From Halictus rubicundus (Eukaryota > Arthropoda > Insecta > Hymenoptera > Halictidae), in NCBI RefSeq assembly GCF_050948215.1, contig NC_135155.1:13534001-13598000 (forward strand): a DNA stretch of 64,000 nt, in the 5' to 3' direction. A program made the translations under genes and the position numbers. Each line of letters opens with the position of its first letter. Within the stretch, counting starts at the first letter, position 1. Positions 29,746 to 42,681 of the stretch are shown here, piece by piece. Below the pieces are notes generated by a model, which was not told where the DNA came from, ran no database searches, and saw nothing but the letters and a program-made list of their open reading frames with translations.

Positions 29746-32387
29746 AGAAATGCAAAATAGTAATTGCATTTAAAGACTATAAAAATACGGTTGTATTGCA
29801 AATAATGCAGACATGTGTCACAGGTGAATTTTGATTTTTAGGAATTTTTTCCTGGAGAACTGCTAAACCATTCGGATTAAAATTTGACGTACACTTTAGA
29901 GGGTATTCGAAGTACATAGTGTATAAAAAGTAATGTTCATCCGTCCTACTGATTTCGTGCACTATTTTTTTCAAGTACATCAATAAAAATGACGTGCGTT
30001 ACACATTGATTTATACGCTCTAAGAAAAACGTGTTGCCATGATTCCGGTCTTTCAGCTAATCGAAGACAAAAAAAAAATGAGACACGCGTTCAAGAGCAC
30101 TTGTACTCAAAGAAAACGCGAAATCAAATTGAGATTTTGAAAGTTGATAACCAGAATACTTCCCGAAGTTATTGAGCTTGCTGCTTCGACAGTCGAGGGT
30201 TGAGCAGCCCATGGCCGTGGTCTAAAGGGTGCATTATCGCTGCTTATGCTGTTTTCTATTATCGAGTGGACCGTGCTTACCGGTGACATTAATCCCCAGT
30301 AAGTCGGACGTGTTTCTGCGTTGTTCCGTGGTTGAACAACAGCCCTGAGGAGGCACTTACGTATGCGCGGGGATACCATGATGCAAGAATGGAGGAAACG
30401 CCACCCTCGTTGGTTTTCGGCGGATTGGGCTGAATGCTCGCGACGTTGCATCCTCCTGCGATCCTCAGACAACCCGGAAAGGTAGCTTGGCGTTCCCCGG
30501 CTGCAGTCCCGTCTGTCCATAAAATTCTACTATCGAAATTATTGCATCGATTCCATTGTTCTCAATTTCTACGCAAAAGTGCTCTTTGAGTGCGAGGCAA
30601 AGATATTTGGAGAGCCCCTGGCACAGAAACAAAAGCATCACGTGCGTCAACGGGCATTGTCTTAAATAGGACGCTCTATGCTTGATGTCGTAGTTGAAAG
30701 GAGGTTGATTGTCTGAGAAGAACTATGCTGGATGTACAGAGATTTAGGTTTTTCAAGACGGGACCAGCGACCCATAGGGACAGTAGCTTTACAGAAGCTT
30801 TTTTACAGTAGCTTTTAGTAGTTTTACTTGCGGCCGACAAATGCGAACAACATTTGGCGTGCGGATGGTCAACACGTTTTATGACACGGGCCTCTAGGGC
30901 TGTTTTCGAGGAAACCTTTTCTAATTGCCCATTATAGCTTTTCCTCGCGCCCTCAACAGCTGACCGTACTGCCATAAAATGTGGGTTACAAGGTTGCGTC
31001 GCATCCGACGGTCCCCGGCCGGTGAACATCGGGCCCACAGCTGTGATTTCACCCGCCGAAATCCAGCGACTCCGACGACCGTGAACACCCCCACTCCACA
31101 CAAACTCACCCCGAGTGCATGAGTGGAGTTAGGGTAAGAAGTCAGTCCAACTACAACTCCCGCATGAGGAATAACTAGCTTAGGCTCCGGAATCGAACAC
31201 CAACCACTACAGTTCCCTTTCCCTCTTGCACCGTCAATTCTCCATTCTAATATTAATCATCCGAAAGGATCATAAGGTCGCATCGAGTAGCGTCGTCGAT
31301 TGAGGAATTTACGTCTTCTCATAGACTCATCGGAAAATCATCGAGTTAAGTATTCATAATATCAGGGCTTTCAAACTGGTACATTTCTGATTTTGCAATC
31401 ATGGAAGACATACTTCTATGATTCTTCATTCAGGACTTTGATTGCGCGTATAAATTTTATTTCATTATAGTGAAATGAAAAACAGTGAAATGTACTATTC
31501 CAGTTGCTTTGAATAGATTCGAACAATTCGTGTACTGCATACAGTCTAATCATGGTGTATCCTATTCTGTTAAAAACGGTAACGAACAGTTCTGAATACT
31601 AGCTTTGAGCAAATTGAAACAATTTTCCATAGAGATCCTTGTCGTGTTGCAACATGACAATGGAACGTATTCCGTTCAATAGAATAATTACAATAGATAA
31701 ATGTTGTTCCCAATGAGGAACATTTGATGAAATTTGAGGGGCGTTTTACGTGGAACCAACGCAGATCGCCACGGCGGAATAAAGATGGTCGCGGCATAAG
31801 CGTAGCAGCATAATTTCTGTAATTCCGCACGCACCACCCCTTCTCGTGGATCTCTGTCGGTTGTGAACACTACAATTCGGTCGTGAGCGCTTGCAACAGG
31901 CGTCTCGGTGAGCACGCGAGCGCTGTGATTAGTAATTTGAATCGTTACGGCCGCCATTCCCACAGTTGTCGAGGCCGTCCACTGAATTCCGCGTAAGGGC
32001 ACGCGTTATGGCTCCCACAGACCGATCCATGGAAAAATACTTGTAGACAGGCCACAGGGCTTTCGTGCGAATACCGATTTTCGCGGCTCGTTTCACGAAA
32101 ATCTTCGAGGAATCTCTTTTTTCATCATTTCTTATTAACACCAAACCTACCGACACTTCTTGCATACCTGTTCCTACCGTGCGTGGTTAAAATGACCGGT
32201 GCTTAAAAAGTTATTGTTAATACATTAAACGTAGATAATAGTCAATTCGTTGCTGAATGAATTAGTAGATGTGCAACTTCCATAAAATGACGATACAAAT
32301 TTATTTTTATATCACTGCAATTATAGAAAAAATACTGCGATGTTAACTAAAACATTTCTGCTCTTAGTAAATTTTTGTTAATCTACA
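29746..32387. other. Intergenic, no gene recognised
   Basis: The stretch 30100-31240 is GC-richer, with minus-strand frames of 137 and 141 codons; neither contains a domain I know and no splice pair joins them. They could be remnants of a mobile element or a non-coding transcript. Confidence 0.35.
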
Positions 32388-32487
32388 GGATGTCCAAAAA
32401 AATTTTGTATTTCCTTGGAAGGGGTAATTCGTGACGACATTTGAAGTAACTTTTTCTTTTACGAAAATCTTCTGATATTCTGAAAAA
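32388..32487. mobile_element. Half copy of the 27359 foldback element
   Basis: GGATGTCCAAAAAAATTTTG, TTTCCTTG, CATTTGAAGTAACTTTTTC and ACGAAAATCTTCT follow the order of the left arm at 27361-27445. Confidence 0.65.
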
Positions 32488-33403
32488 ATTGGTAAAAATT
32501 GCATTCAAGATTCGATGAGCTTTGTCGTCTGTGCAAACTAAAGTTCTCCTTGAACGATACTTGTTCCGGTCAGTTGTACACGTGGAAGCGAGGATAGAGC
32601 GTTCTGCATTAGCTCCGAGCAGAACCGATCGTGAGCCACGACCTCGCACCAGCTCGCCGCACCGGTTGCCATAAGTTCCACATTGCGCCGTGTTCGGATC
32701 AGCTCGCGTCGGTGCCGTCGATCGGCTGTGTTTCCACGCGAAATCTCGGCTGCCATTAATTCAACGCCAGCTGACAGGTCACTCGAGTAGAACCGGCCCC
32801 ATCGCAGATAGATGCTGGGCCGCATCAAATAATTATTATTGTTGTTTGCTTTGCAGCCGGGGTCCGGAGCTTCCTCTTCGATCCCTCGGCCTCTCTCGAC
32901 AACCCCCAGAAACAACAAGCATTCCCGACGCGATGGGTCGCCGGGGTGACCGGCAATTTCTTTCTAAATTTATTACCGATCACCGATATATCCTCTTCTT
33001 CTTCTTCTTCTTCTTCTTCGTCTGGTTCTCTCAGTATCCTCAACCCTTCTTTCGGTTTGCGTCGGTGATATCGAATTGGGATCGAGAAACGTCCACCAGA
33101 ATGATTCGTTGGTTCCTGCGGCTGGGGGTTGGTACCAGAGGTCAGCTCTCGAGGTTACTGTAATAAATATCGGGGGAAAGCTGATTGCGAAACTCGATGC
33201 GTTTCGTACCCGGTTATGTTTGCAATTATCGCGGATCGTGGCTGGCGAAAGCGTTGTCTCTTCTTCGCTGGCTTTGCCTTGCTGCAACCCTTTGTCTTCA
33301 GAGGAGTTACTCGGGAGAGATCAATCGCCATTTTTCGATTTAAAGTGACGGTCCCGGTGCAGCCATGAAGACATGAGTCCTCCAATAAGATATTTAGAAA
33401 ATA
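32488..33403. other. Intergenic, no gene seen
   Basis: Mixed GC-rich sequence with (CTT)n at 32996-33020. Confidence 0.4.
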
Positions 33404-33660
33404 CAGTGAATTCTCGTTACGAGTCAGTGCCAACCTTACGATTTGGAGTCAGTGCAACATTGTATCGGAGAAAGACATTTTCTCAGTCTTCTTGTCACTA
33501 TCGGTTAGTAGTCATAGGCTTATGACTTATAGACGGATGTGACGATTAGGTTTCCAGCGTGCCCTGTGTATTTCAAATACGACGCTCGGCGAGAACCTCA
33601 GATTTCGTTTAAGAGTCAGTCGCCAGAACCGCGCAACTGACTCGTAACGAGGATTCGCTG
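33404..33660. mobile_element. Pogo/Tigger-like MITE, 257 bp
   Basis: Starts CAGTGAATTCTCGTTACGAG and ends, read inward, CAGCGAATCCTCGTTACGAG. TA flanks both ends (33402-33403 and 33661-33662). CAG-starting termini and TA targets fit the pogo/Tigger group. No transposase is present. Confidence 0.85.
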
Positions 33661-36600
33661 TAGCATAGTAGTGACGACAATGTTTAACATCTCGCCGCAC
33701 GATTTTATTCGCGACTACAATCATACTACTGTCTCAATAGATTTATTTCCTCGAGCACATGTTGCAATAAAAATGGCTGAAAATCTAAATAAATACATTT
33801 TTGCTATTTTCATAAAGCAACGACAAGAATGGTTAAACCTAGTGTAGAACTTATAATATTATCAGTATTACCTCACTTTTCACCAACATGCGACACCTGT
33901 CTCTGTCAAGTGGGCAGAACAATGAAATCACGCCACGAAAACGGGACGAATTTATGTTACTACCTAATGTACCGTCTACAGTGCTCGACAAGCCATTGTC
34001 CCTTGCGTTGAACGCTGACATTGCGATTGTCTGCCAGCGAGAACCCTTTGATAGCCTCGCGTCCTCCGTTTCCGTGCGATCGGCTAGGAGTTTCTGTGCT
34101 TTCGCGTCCGTGGGCAGTATCTACCTCGCGAAAATGAGAGTTTACTGGCCGGTTGGAAGAAGAAGAACGCTCCTTTGTCTCTTTATGGTCTGAAAGTGGC
34201 CCGTGGATCGAGCTCACGGACTGGCGCGTCGCCATCGACGTCCAGGGCCCGTCTTCTTCTCGGCGAGACCACGAAGAAGTACGGTCGGATAATAACGAGT
34301 TTCGCTGTCGTCCCTTTCGGCCGGCTCGCGTAGCGCGAGTCGTAAACTCGGCCCTGCAGCCTGCCCTTGCCCTTGCTCCCTGTCTCGCAACGCTCTTCTG
34401 CGTGTCGACCGTTTTTCTTCACTCTCCTGGCCACGGGAACGAGAGAGAAAGAAAACGAGCATGAGAGACAGAGAGAAAGGGAGACGCGGTGGACGATCGT
34501 GTCAAATTTTTATTGCGCCAACGAGCCTCTCCGACGATCGCCTCTCTCGCCTTATACGGGCTATGGGGTGCCTGTGGGATAAGGGGAACCACCCATCCTC
34601 CTCCCCCCTACCCTCGAACAATGGTTTTTCAGAATTGTTCGGGTTCGAACGGGGCAAAGCGACCGAGACATGCAACTGACGCAACCTTCCTCCCCTCCAC
34701 ATCTTTGCTAAAAATTTTCTCAACCCTTGACAATGTTATTTACTCGTTCCCACTATTTATCTGCATGATAATCCGATTTTCGTTTTCTGGGTTTGAGCCT
34801 TGGGCACAAATTGACGAATTTTTACAAATCCATACAGCGTATCCCACCTAACACTGCCACACTTTGCTATTGATGCAGATGAAAGTTCTCGTATTTGGGT
34901 GAAGGTCACCCGAAGGTCATATTCTCCTAGATCGTAACAATAGTATTGTTTTCTTAAATGGAATGACCTACCTTTTGCATCGTCAGTCGACAGAGTATCT
35001 GCGCACAAATGTATCGACCTTCATATGTCCTAAATCTAATAGTAACTCTCAGAATATGTATAATTACATAATATAGGCCCACACAGGAAAGTTGTAAACA
35101 ACAATTTTTAGTATTTCCCCTGTATTTCGGACGAATTGCAGTTTTTCCAAATTTTTTCTCACTAATTGTTCTGACTTTTCGAAAAAATCCATATCGGTAG
35201 AATATTAAAAAGGTCCTTTAAACAGTGTGCCGATATTATTGTGATTCGCTGTACACGTTCGTCGAATTCTAGATCTTGTTTTCCAACCAGACGATTTCAT
35301 CCTGAGCAAATCTTCTGGTCACGATCGATCGAGAAACGTTAGAACGGGGGACCGCGGAGCGCGGTTGAAAGGTGCAGATGGTCGTTCGTGGACACGGTGG
35401 GTTGTTAAATGCACGAAAAACAACAGAAACAGATTCACAAGTTCCTCGAAGGATGCCGCGGCAGCCTGTTAAATTGGAGCTAAATGCTCGCCACACATTC
35501 GGGCAATCAACGGGTGCGAAAATATGCAAGCTGGAACCGGGCGAAGTAACGCCGAAGTACGATTCCGTACACGCAACAGGACCTTTCCCACGTCCGCGTC
35601 TTTATTTGCCTAACAACCCTCGTGTGTTACGCTCTAGAATCCTTTAATTACCCGAAAACGGGCTACAATTTCGAGATTCCAGACGCTAGACACGCGAAAC
35701 GACGCCCGACACCGATCACTGACTTCAGACACGCAAAATCCCAAGGGCGGACGGGGGTTGCGAATATCCACGATCGTTCCTAGCTTCTCTCGACTCTTCC
35801 TCGTCGCGAAAGTCAATCCAAACTGTTCTAAGGCGGTAGATTCAAATCCTTAGTTTATCTTTAAATCCTTGGATTTTTGGCAACCAAGAAATTTTTAACT
35901 TTTATATAATCCTGCAGATCTTGACGAGAAAATGCCCTTACCTGTCATAAACGCTTAAAATCCCTCAACTTTAAACACGCACAACTGTTGAATTAGTGAA
36001 TTCCTCACATTGAAATGTGGATTTTTGGCATTTCCTTGCCAAGATCTACAGGATTCTATAAAAAAGAGTTAAAAATGCCTGGGTTGCTAAGGTGAAGTTT
36101 GTCCCGATTTTTACTCAAGAAGTCCCAAATACAGGGAGTGTAATTCGAAAGAGGACGAACAGCAAAGGGATTCAGGATTGCCAGAAACTATCATCGCAAC
36201 GGAGTATATATTGCACAAATTCTACAAATGTATGAAATTCTTCAAACTAATTGTCACTCATCTTGTCAGCGATCAAACGAGCCTCGCACGCAGCAAACGT
36301 GAAAAAACACAATTCAACGTTAATAGTTGGAAAAAGTCGGAGCAGCGAAAGGGTCCAGGATCCTGATCCTGGCGCGAGCGTAGGCGCACACGGTGTGCAG
36401 GGCCGGTTATCGGGAAAGCGGGCACTCCAATCAATGCAAATCAAATCGAGAGCCGTGAATACGAAGCGTATAGTCAAATCAACCGAATAAAAGCTTCCGC
36501 GAATGTAAAAGACCGGTGAATGCGATCGGCTCGGGCCAATCTGGTAATGCGTCTTCTCTCTCTTCCCCCGGTGGACTTTCCCGCCACTCTTGCAACGGAG

Positions 36601-36984
36601 GGGATGGGGAAAAATAACCACCTCGGAATATTGCATCGGGCTCGCTGTGTTTCGGACCCCTTCAACAAATATTGCTTCTTCGTGGCCCTGGCCGCGCCGG
36701 GAACTTGATCCCTGCTCCATCGACCAGAGATTTTGGATTCGCACCCTTGTTTGTCGGGTTCTTCAATCGTTTGGCTGCTATCGCTTCGAGGGCCGAGGCC
36801 GTTTGAACCTGTTAACCTGTTAACGGACTGACTTTCCCGATGTTAACGAGCCCGTGAGAAGTTACTCGTACTGTTCACGCTCGTAAAAAACACCTAACAA
36901 TTTCTGATCGATAGTATATTCAGTGGGCTCCACGGTTCGAGCAGATAGCATTTTTGAAAATAAACGTTTGACCGTAACTTTGAC
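33661..36984. other. Intergenic, GC islands, no gene seen
   Basis: GC-rich patches at 34200-34620 and 36520-36740 contain overlapping frames on both strands without domains. A single-arm copy of the 5500-6115 element lies at 35070-35215. Near 35880-36080 an imperfect inverted repeat surrounds GATCTTGACGAGAAAATG and CCTTGCCAAGATC. Confidence 0.4.
35070..35215 (+). mobile_element. Solo arm of the 5500-6115 element
   Basis: Shares AAGTTGTAAACAA, TTTTTAGTATTTCC, GCAGTTTTTCCAAA, CTAATTGTTCTGACTTTTC and AAAATCCATATCGG with the arms at 5505-5670 (inverted) and 5990-6112. Confidence 0.6.
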
Positions 36985-38130
36985 ATCACGAGACCGAGCG
37001 CTCCAAATAATTTTTAAACAAATCTACGAATCTTTGATGTGACAAAAAATATACCGTTGTATTCGAGAGACTCTGCACAATCATTCTAGCTGAGTTTCAT
37101 TCGCGTAGCGTTTATGGTTTGAGCAGAAAAAATTGTTAAAATTGAGAATTTGATCGGAAGTGTTAAATTACCCTCAGGAGACCGAGTGCTCCAAATCATT
37201 TTTAAACAAATCTACGAATCTATAATGTCACAAAAATATACCGTTGTATTCGAGAGACTCTGCACAATCATTCTAGCTGAGTTTCATTCGCGTAGCGTTT
37301 ATGGTTTGAGCAGAAAAAATTGTTAAAATTGAGAATTTGATCGGAAGTGTTAAATTACCCTCAGGAGACCGAGTGCTCCAAATCATTTTTAAACAAATCT
37401 ACGAATCTATAATGTCACAAAAATATACCGTTGTATTCGAGAGACTCTGCACAATCATTCTAGCTGAGTTTCATTCGCGTAGCTTTTATGGTTTGAGCAG
37501 AAAAAATGGTTAAAATTGAGAATTTGATCGGAAGTGTTAAATTACCCTCAGGAGACCGAGTGCTCCAAATAATTTTTAAACAAATCTATGAATCTTTGAT
37601 GTCACAAAAAATATACCGTTGTATTCGAGAGATTCTGCACAATCATTCTAGCTGAGTTTCATTCGCGTAGCGTTTATGGTTTGAGCAGAAAAAATTGTTA
37701 AAATTGAGAATTTGATCGGAAGTGTTAAATTACCCTCAGGAGACCGAGTGCTCCAAATCATTTTTAAACAAATCTACGAATCTATAATGTCACAAAAATA
37801 TACCGTTGTATTCGAGAGACTCTGCACAATCATTCTAGCTGAGTTTCATTCGCGTAGCTTTTATGGTTTGAGTAGAAAAAATTGTTGAAATTGAGAATTT
37901 GATCGGAAGTGTTAAGTAACCCTAAGGAGACCGAGCTCTCCAAATAATTTTTAAACAAATCTACGAATCTTTGATGTCACAAAAAATATACCGTTGTATT
38001 CGGTAGACTTTACAGAATCGTCCTAGCTAAGAATCATTTGCATAGCTTTTGCGGTTCGAGTAGAAAAAAATTGTTAAAGTTGAAAGTTTGACCGTAACTG
38101 TTAAATCACCCTCAGAAGAGCGGTCACTTC
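36985..38130 (+). repeat. Satellite C: about six 187-bp units
   Basis: GACCGAG-GCTCC starts units at 36992, 37180, 37367, 37554, 37742 and 37929, with a degraded start near 38116 (spacing 187-188). The central units are almost identical; the outer ones are diverged. Monomers contain ATACCGTTGTATTCG and GCGTTTATGGTTTGAG. Confidence 0.95.
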
Positions 38131-39469
38131 AAACGCAGTTTAAACAAATCCTACAACTTTGTAATATTTAAAAAAATGTTATTCTATTTGAAAAATTCAG
38201 GAGAATCATCCCATCCAAAAAATATTCCGATAGTTTTTACTATTGAAGCAGGAAAAATGGTAAGAGCGGCCGAGAATCGCATCGAACGATATTCTGCAGC
38301 TAATGAAACGCGACGATTCGCACAAAGGAGATTATTCGCAGGAGCTTGTCAAGTCTTCTTCGGGCAGGTTTTAATACTGGCCGGAACGTTTAACGATGCA
38401 CAATAAAGCAACATATTAAAACGGACCCGCCCCCTCGGTCAGCAACGCGTTTCACCACTTTGGAACGTCGAGGCGCATCGCGAAGATGAGCCTCCCCCGA
38501 CGCGGTTTACGATTACGGGACTAATCTCGTTTTAATGACAGGGTCCCGCGGGCCTCGACGAATGATGAAGTGTCAAATCGGGGCCCGGGGAGAGGTGGGC
38601 CCCATGTATTCGTTTCCATCTTGGTCCCCCGGTTCTCGCGAACCGGCCCTAGAACCGCTGATAATCTATTCCTCCGGCTGACTTTTAATTAGCACCCCGT
38701 TTCGCCACTCCTCCCGCCGTGTCATTAGGTCCCGCGACCGATCACTGTGGTTCCCTTGAAAAATTTAGCCGCCAGATGACTCGCCGACGTCCCTCCCTTC
38801 ATTTTCACACGATTTTTCACGGACGGAAATAACCCGAACGATTTCTTTCGCGGTTTGTTTCATTTACAAAATGATCGCAACGATTCCGAGCATCTATCGT
38901 CTAATTAAAGGCTGGATCGTTTGCGTCGGTACGCGATCAAAAAACCGAGCAGCACGGTGTGATAATTTCACCTTCTGCAAATGAAGATAAATCTTGAGGA
39001 ATTCGTGTTTGCGTTCACCTGTCCGCCTCCTCTTCAAACTTTGTTCTTTATTCCGCTCCGGCGGAATCTTTGAAATTTATTTCCACGTTGGTGGAAACAC
39101 CTGGCGCACGCCCTTTGCATGCTTCGCAGTTTTTTAACGCCGCGTTCACTCCGGGCAGAGTCAACGTTTATTTTCAAGCCCGCTGGCCAGTTTTTCCCTT
39201 GTTCCCCGCGAACGTGTTTTTAGATCATTCCCCTAGAAAATCACCGGAATGAGTTACTTTGATCGCGGATAACTCGGCAGAACTATAATAGTTCGCAAAA
39301 AAGCGAACGCTCTTTCCGTGAAACCTTCAGCGTTCGGGACTATTTGAATATGGGAGACTTCCCGCTACAATTGAATGCTACAACGTTTTGCTGAGTACGC
39401 ATGCTATATGTTAGGTGTGCAAATTATGGCCCTCGCAATCAGTGGTAAACAATAATTATTATTCTAAGG
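38131..39469. other. Intergenic with GC-rich block
   Basis: 38410-38760 is GC-rich and low in repeats, a possible conserved regulatory segment, but nothing can be named from sequence alone. Confidence 0.35.
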
Positions 39470-39900
39470 ATCATTTGTGTAGCATTTATGGTAACGACAG
39501 AACAAAGTTTTCAAATCGGAAATTTTACTGCAACTGTTTCATCGTCCTTTTAACAGCACTCGAGTAAAATATTTTTTAAACAAACTTACGAATCTGTAAT
39601 GTTACCAGAAAAATACTACTGTATTCGGGAGACTCCACAGAATCATTCTAGCTAAGAATCATTTGTATAGCTTTTATGGTTACTCCAGAAAAAATGGTTA
39701 AAATTGGACATTTTACTGCAACTGTTCACTCACCCTCGTAACAGCACTCGCTCCAAATAATTTTTAAACAAACTTACAACTCTATAAAGTCACAAAAAAT
39801 ATACCGTTATACGCGGGAGAGTCTACAGAATCATTCTACCGTAAAATCATTCGCATAACTTTTACGATTAAAGTACAAAAGATTCTTAACATTGAGTGGT
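39470..39900 (+). repeat. Diverged satellite C units, 1.3 kb from the main array
   Basis: About two and a half units, spaced about 190, keep TTTTTAAACAAACTTACGA, ATTCGGGAGACTCCACAGAA and GCTTTTATGGTTACTCCAG, clearly related to the 36985-38130 monomer but far more diverged. Confidence 0.8.
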
Positions 39901-40749
39901 TGCAGTTTCAGAAAGATTGAAAGAATCGAGGAGTAGAAATACGTTACGTTCGACTGATTGAAATAATTAAAGAAAGAAATTTCGAAGCGGTTTCTCGCAA
40001 CAGATGCAGACCATTTTAATTTCGTATAGAAACTCTGCAGTGTAGCCGAAAACGATTGAGAAAAGTAACTTTCGGTTTCGCATTCGCCGCACGAGAATGC
40101 ACGAGAAACGATTATGGAAGCAGAAAATTGGCGTCGACGTAACATCCTTTTGTCCGAGAGTAAAACTGTCTTCAATTGGAAGGACATCCTTCGAACCAGC
40201 TTCCGCAGGATGCGACACCGGAAGGACAAGATGAACTCTGCTCAAAGGCGTCTTCGTTCTGAATGCATCGAACAATAGCAGCATCGGTGAACGAACCGAG
40301 GACTCGCGTGTCTCCGGCCAATCGTCGCCAAAAGCGTAAACAAAAATCGCGACACCGAGCCGGACGGTTTCCAAAGGAACTTGTCGCGTTCGAACCAATC
40401 CGACAATCGATTCCCCGATTCTCAGACGCAGTCGAACCGGAAAAGCATTGCGGTCGAGCATGAGAATCGACTCCGGATTCATGGAGACGAGTCTTGAAGC
40501 CCCACCAATTCACCGCACACCAGTGCAATCAAGACCCCAAAGAAATCAAAGAAATCGAATTTTTTAAAAGGATAATCAACTGGTGAAAAATTTCGGTTTT
40601 CTACAGTAATATTCGCACAACTTCATTCTCGATTTTTTTCAGAACAAAATATTACAAAATGACAGAGTTCTTCACTGTTTTTGAGAAGGATTTTCACCGG
40701 TGATGCATGCCATTATCGACATAAATTGAATCGTCTGAAACGAACAATA
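39901..40749. other. Intergenic, no gene recognised
   Basis: Minus-strand frames of 171 and 118 codons overlap at 39967-40528 in different phases with no domain I know, so I do not call a gene. Confidence 0.35.
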
Positions 40750-40898
40750 CAGTGTAGCTTCTCTATATATGTCGCCAAGGCCTGGATGATAAACGTCGTG
40801 GAATTATCCCCACTACCGCAGGGTATACTAAGCTCGAGAGACCTCAGAGGAGTGTAAACATAACACGGCGGTTGTTGACATATATCGAGAATTCACTG
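40750..40898. mobile_element. Pogo/Tigger-like MITE, 149 bp
   Basis: Left end CAGTGTAGCTTCTCTATATA and, inverted, right end CAGTGAATTCTCGATATATG, both flanked by TA (40748-40749, 40899-40900). The right end matches the start of the 33404 element for its first 14 bases, so the two are related families. Confidence 0.8.
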
Positions 40899-41552
40899 TA
40901 TTTTGTAACCTCGAAGTAGAAGGTATCACCTGGAATATAGCGTGGAATTTTTCGGAAGTTCAATTGTTTGCGGAAATGGCAGCAGTTTTAGCCGAAAAGA
41001 AAATACGCGTGCTTATTGCGTTGAAAATTAAGGGTCGGTAATGGGGTGTTGGATTTAAGGGGAGGATGGTCGATTAACAAGTATCCATGGGGGGTCACGG
41101 TTGATCCCGTTGAACGACAGGTCGTGCACGGGCCGGGACGTAATCATAAGTCCGGCGCGATGCGGTAGCCCGTGCGCGCCAGTTGCTCGCTGGTTCGGTT
41201 TCGCGTGCGAATATCGCGGTGTTCCGCGATCGCGCCGCTCGATAACCGGCCGTTATCCGCAACAGCAACAAATTGGGGCTCCATAATCGTGCTAATGCAT
41301 CAACCGCGGCGCAACGGTGTGACGGTGAAATTGCGGCGCGAGAGTCCTCCCGCGAGAAGGGTCGATCTTATCGTGGCCGACTTAAGTACGCGAGAACCAT
41401 TGTACACGCTAATCGGACACAGACGGTGGCGCAAAGTGCTACGGCGTTTTTCTGCAGAGGCTGTGTAACCTACCATGGACACCCTCGCGAACTTTCAACT
41501 GACCTTCTCTGCGCCGAAATCGAGAAAGACTGGTTCATCCCTTCGGTGATGG
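40899..41552. other. Intergenic, GC-rich, no gene seen
   Basis: Short overlapping frames in both directions without domains. Confidence 0.4.
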
Positions 41553-42364
41553 GGTTACCCCGAGATCGTCGACAACTCATTTCACCGACACCGTTCTCAT
41601 CGACACGATTCGACCGACATTAACTTTCGTGGACAGTATGTTTTCGTCGACATGGTCAGATAGCCGACAAATATATTTCATCCACACGGTTTGGCCGACA
41701 CTATGTTTTCATTGACACGGTCAAATCGTGAACAAGTGTTTTCATCGACAGTCTATATTTAGCGACAGAATTAAGTTCATTCGTTCCACTAATATAGTCC
41801 GCTGCATTTCAAATTACATAAGTCTTGGCTCAAAAAATGTTTAACTTATGATCCTCATACAGGGTGTGGGCCTCCACTACCGGGAAAGTAAGGGTTCAAC
41901 TTGAGAAAAAAATGTCTACGCTCGGTGGTCTGCCATGGAAAAGGGGATGTCATATTTTTGTATATTCTTTTAGGCCATTATCTAGATCCAGAATATGGAA
42001 TCGAAAAAATAATAAGAATAGGTCTGGGTCGGATTTGAAATTGTGGCTGTCGATAAAGTACACATGATACAGCAAAGGTACAAATTCGGAAGTATAATAA
42101 CAATTTCTTACGTAGCTATCAGTTGGTGGAAACGAATGGACTCAAACCAGTTGGTAAATACGGACAGTCGGTGAAAACATTTGTTGACGATTTGACCGTG
42201 TCAATGAAAACATAGAGTCGGTCAAACCGTGTGCGTGAAAATATTTGTCGGCTGTCTGACCATGTCGATGAAAACATACTGTCCACGAAAGTTAATGTCG
42301 GTCGAATCGTGTCGATGAAGACAGTGTCGGTGAAATGAGTTGTCGACGATCTCAGGGTAACCCT
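41553..42364. mobile_element. 812-bp foldback element with 8-bp target duplication
   Basis: Arms of about 215 bases (41553-41770 and 42150-42364) are inverted copies. Each is itself a run of TTTCATCGACACGGTC-like units of roughly 27 bases. The ends are GGTTACCCCGAGATCGTCG and, inverted, AGGGTTACCCTGAGATCGTCG. GGTGATGG is repeated directly at 41545-41552 and 42365-42372. The 380-base centre has a 67-codon frame without a recognised domain. An 8-base duplication fits hAT- or foldback-type transposition. Confidence 0.88.
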
Positions 42365-42645
42365 GGTGATGGCGGCACAGTGGTAAAGCAGGAAAATGTG
42401 GGGAAAAATATAAGGTTGTTATTTAGAAGACGGTCCTCCTTGATAACCTTGAAATAGGTTAACAACTGAAGAATATTGCTCCGTAGGCAACAGTGGAGCA
42501 CTCGAAATCCGCCTGGCACCCCGAAAACGCAGAGCCGGTCGAAATCGGTCGCAGAAAATTAGCCGGCGGCCGGGGGTGCGGGATTTCTCTGGGAATGATC
42601 GCGCCAGATGCAATTGCATCTTGCCTGTTCGGCAGTAAAACGATC

Positions 42646-42681
<36 letters not shown>

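Noticed and set aside
30107..31101. Two minus-strand frames of 137 and 141 codons
   Set aside because: No recognisable family, different phases and no joining splice sites; not enough to call a gene.
39967..40528. Minus-strand frames of 171 and 118 codons
   Set aside because: Overlapping in different phases with no domain; may be chance in moderately GC-rich DNA.
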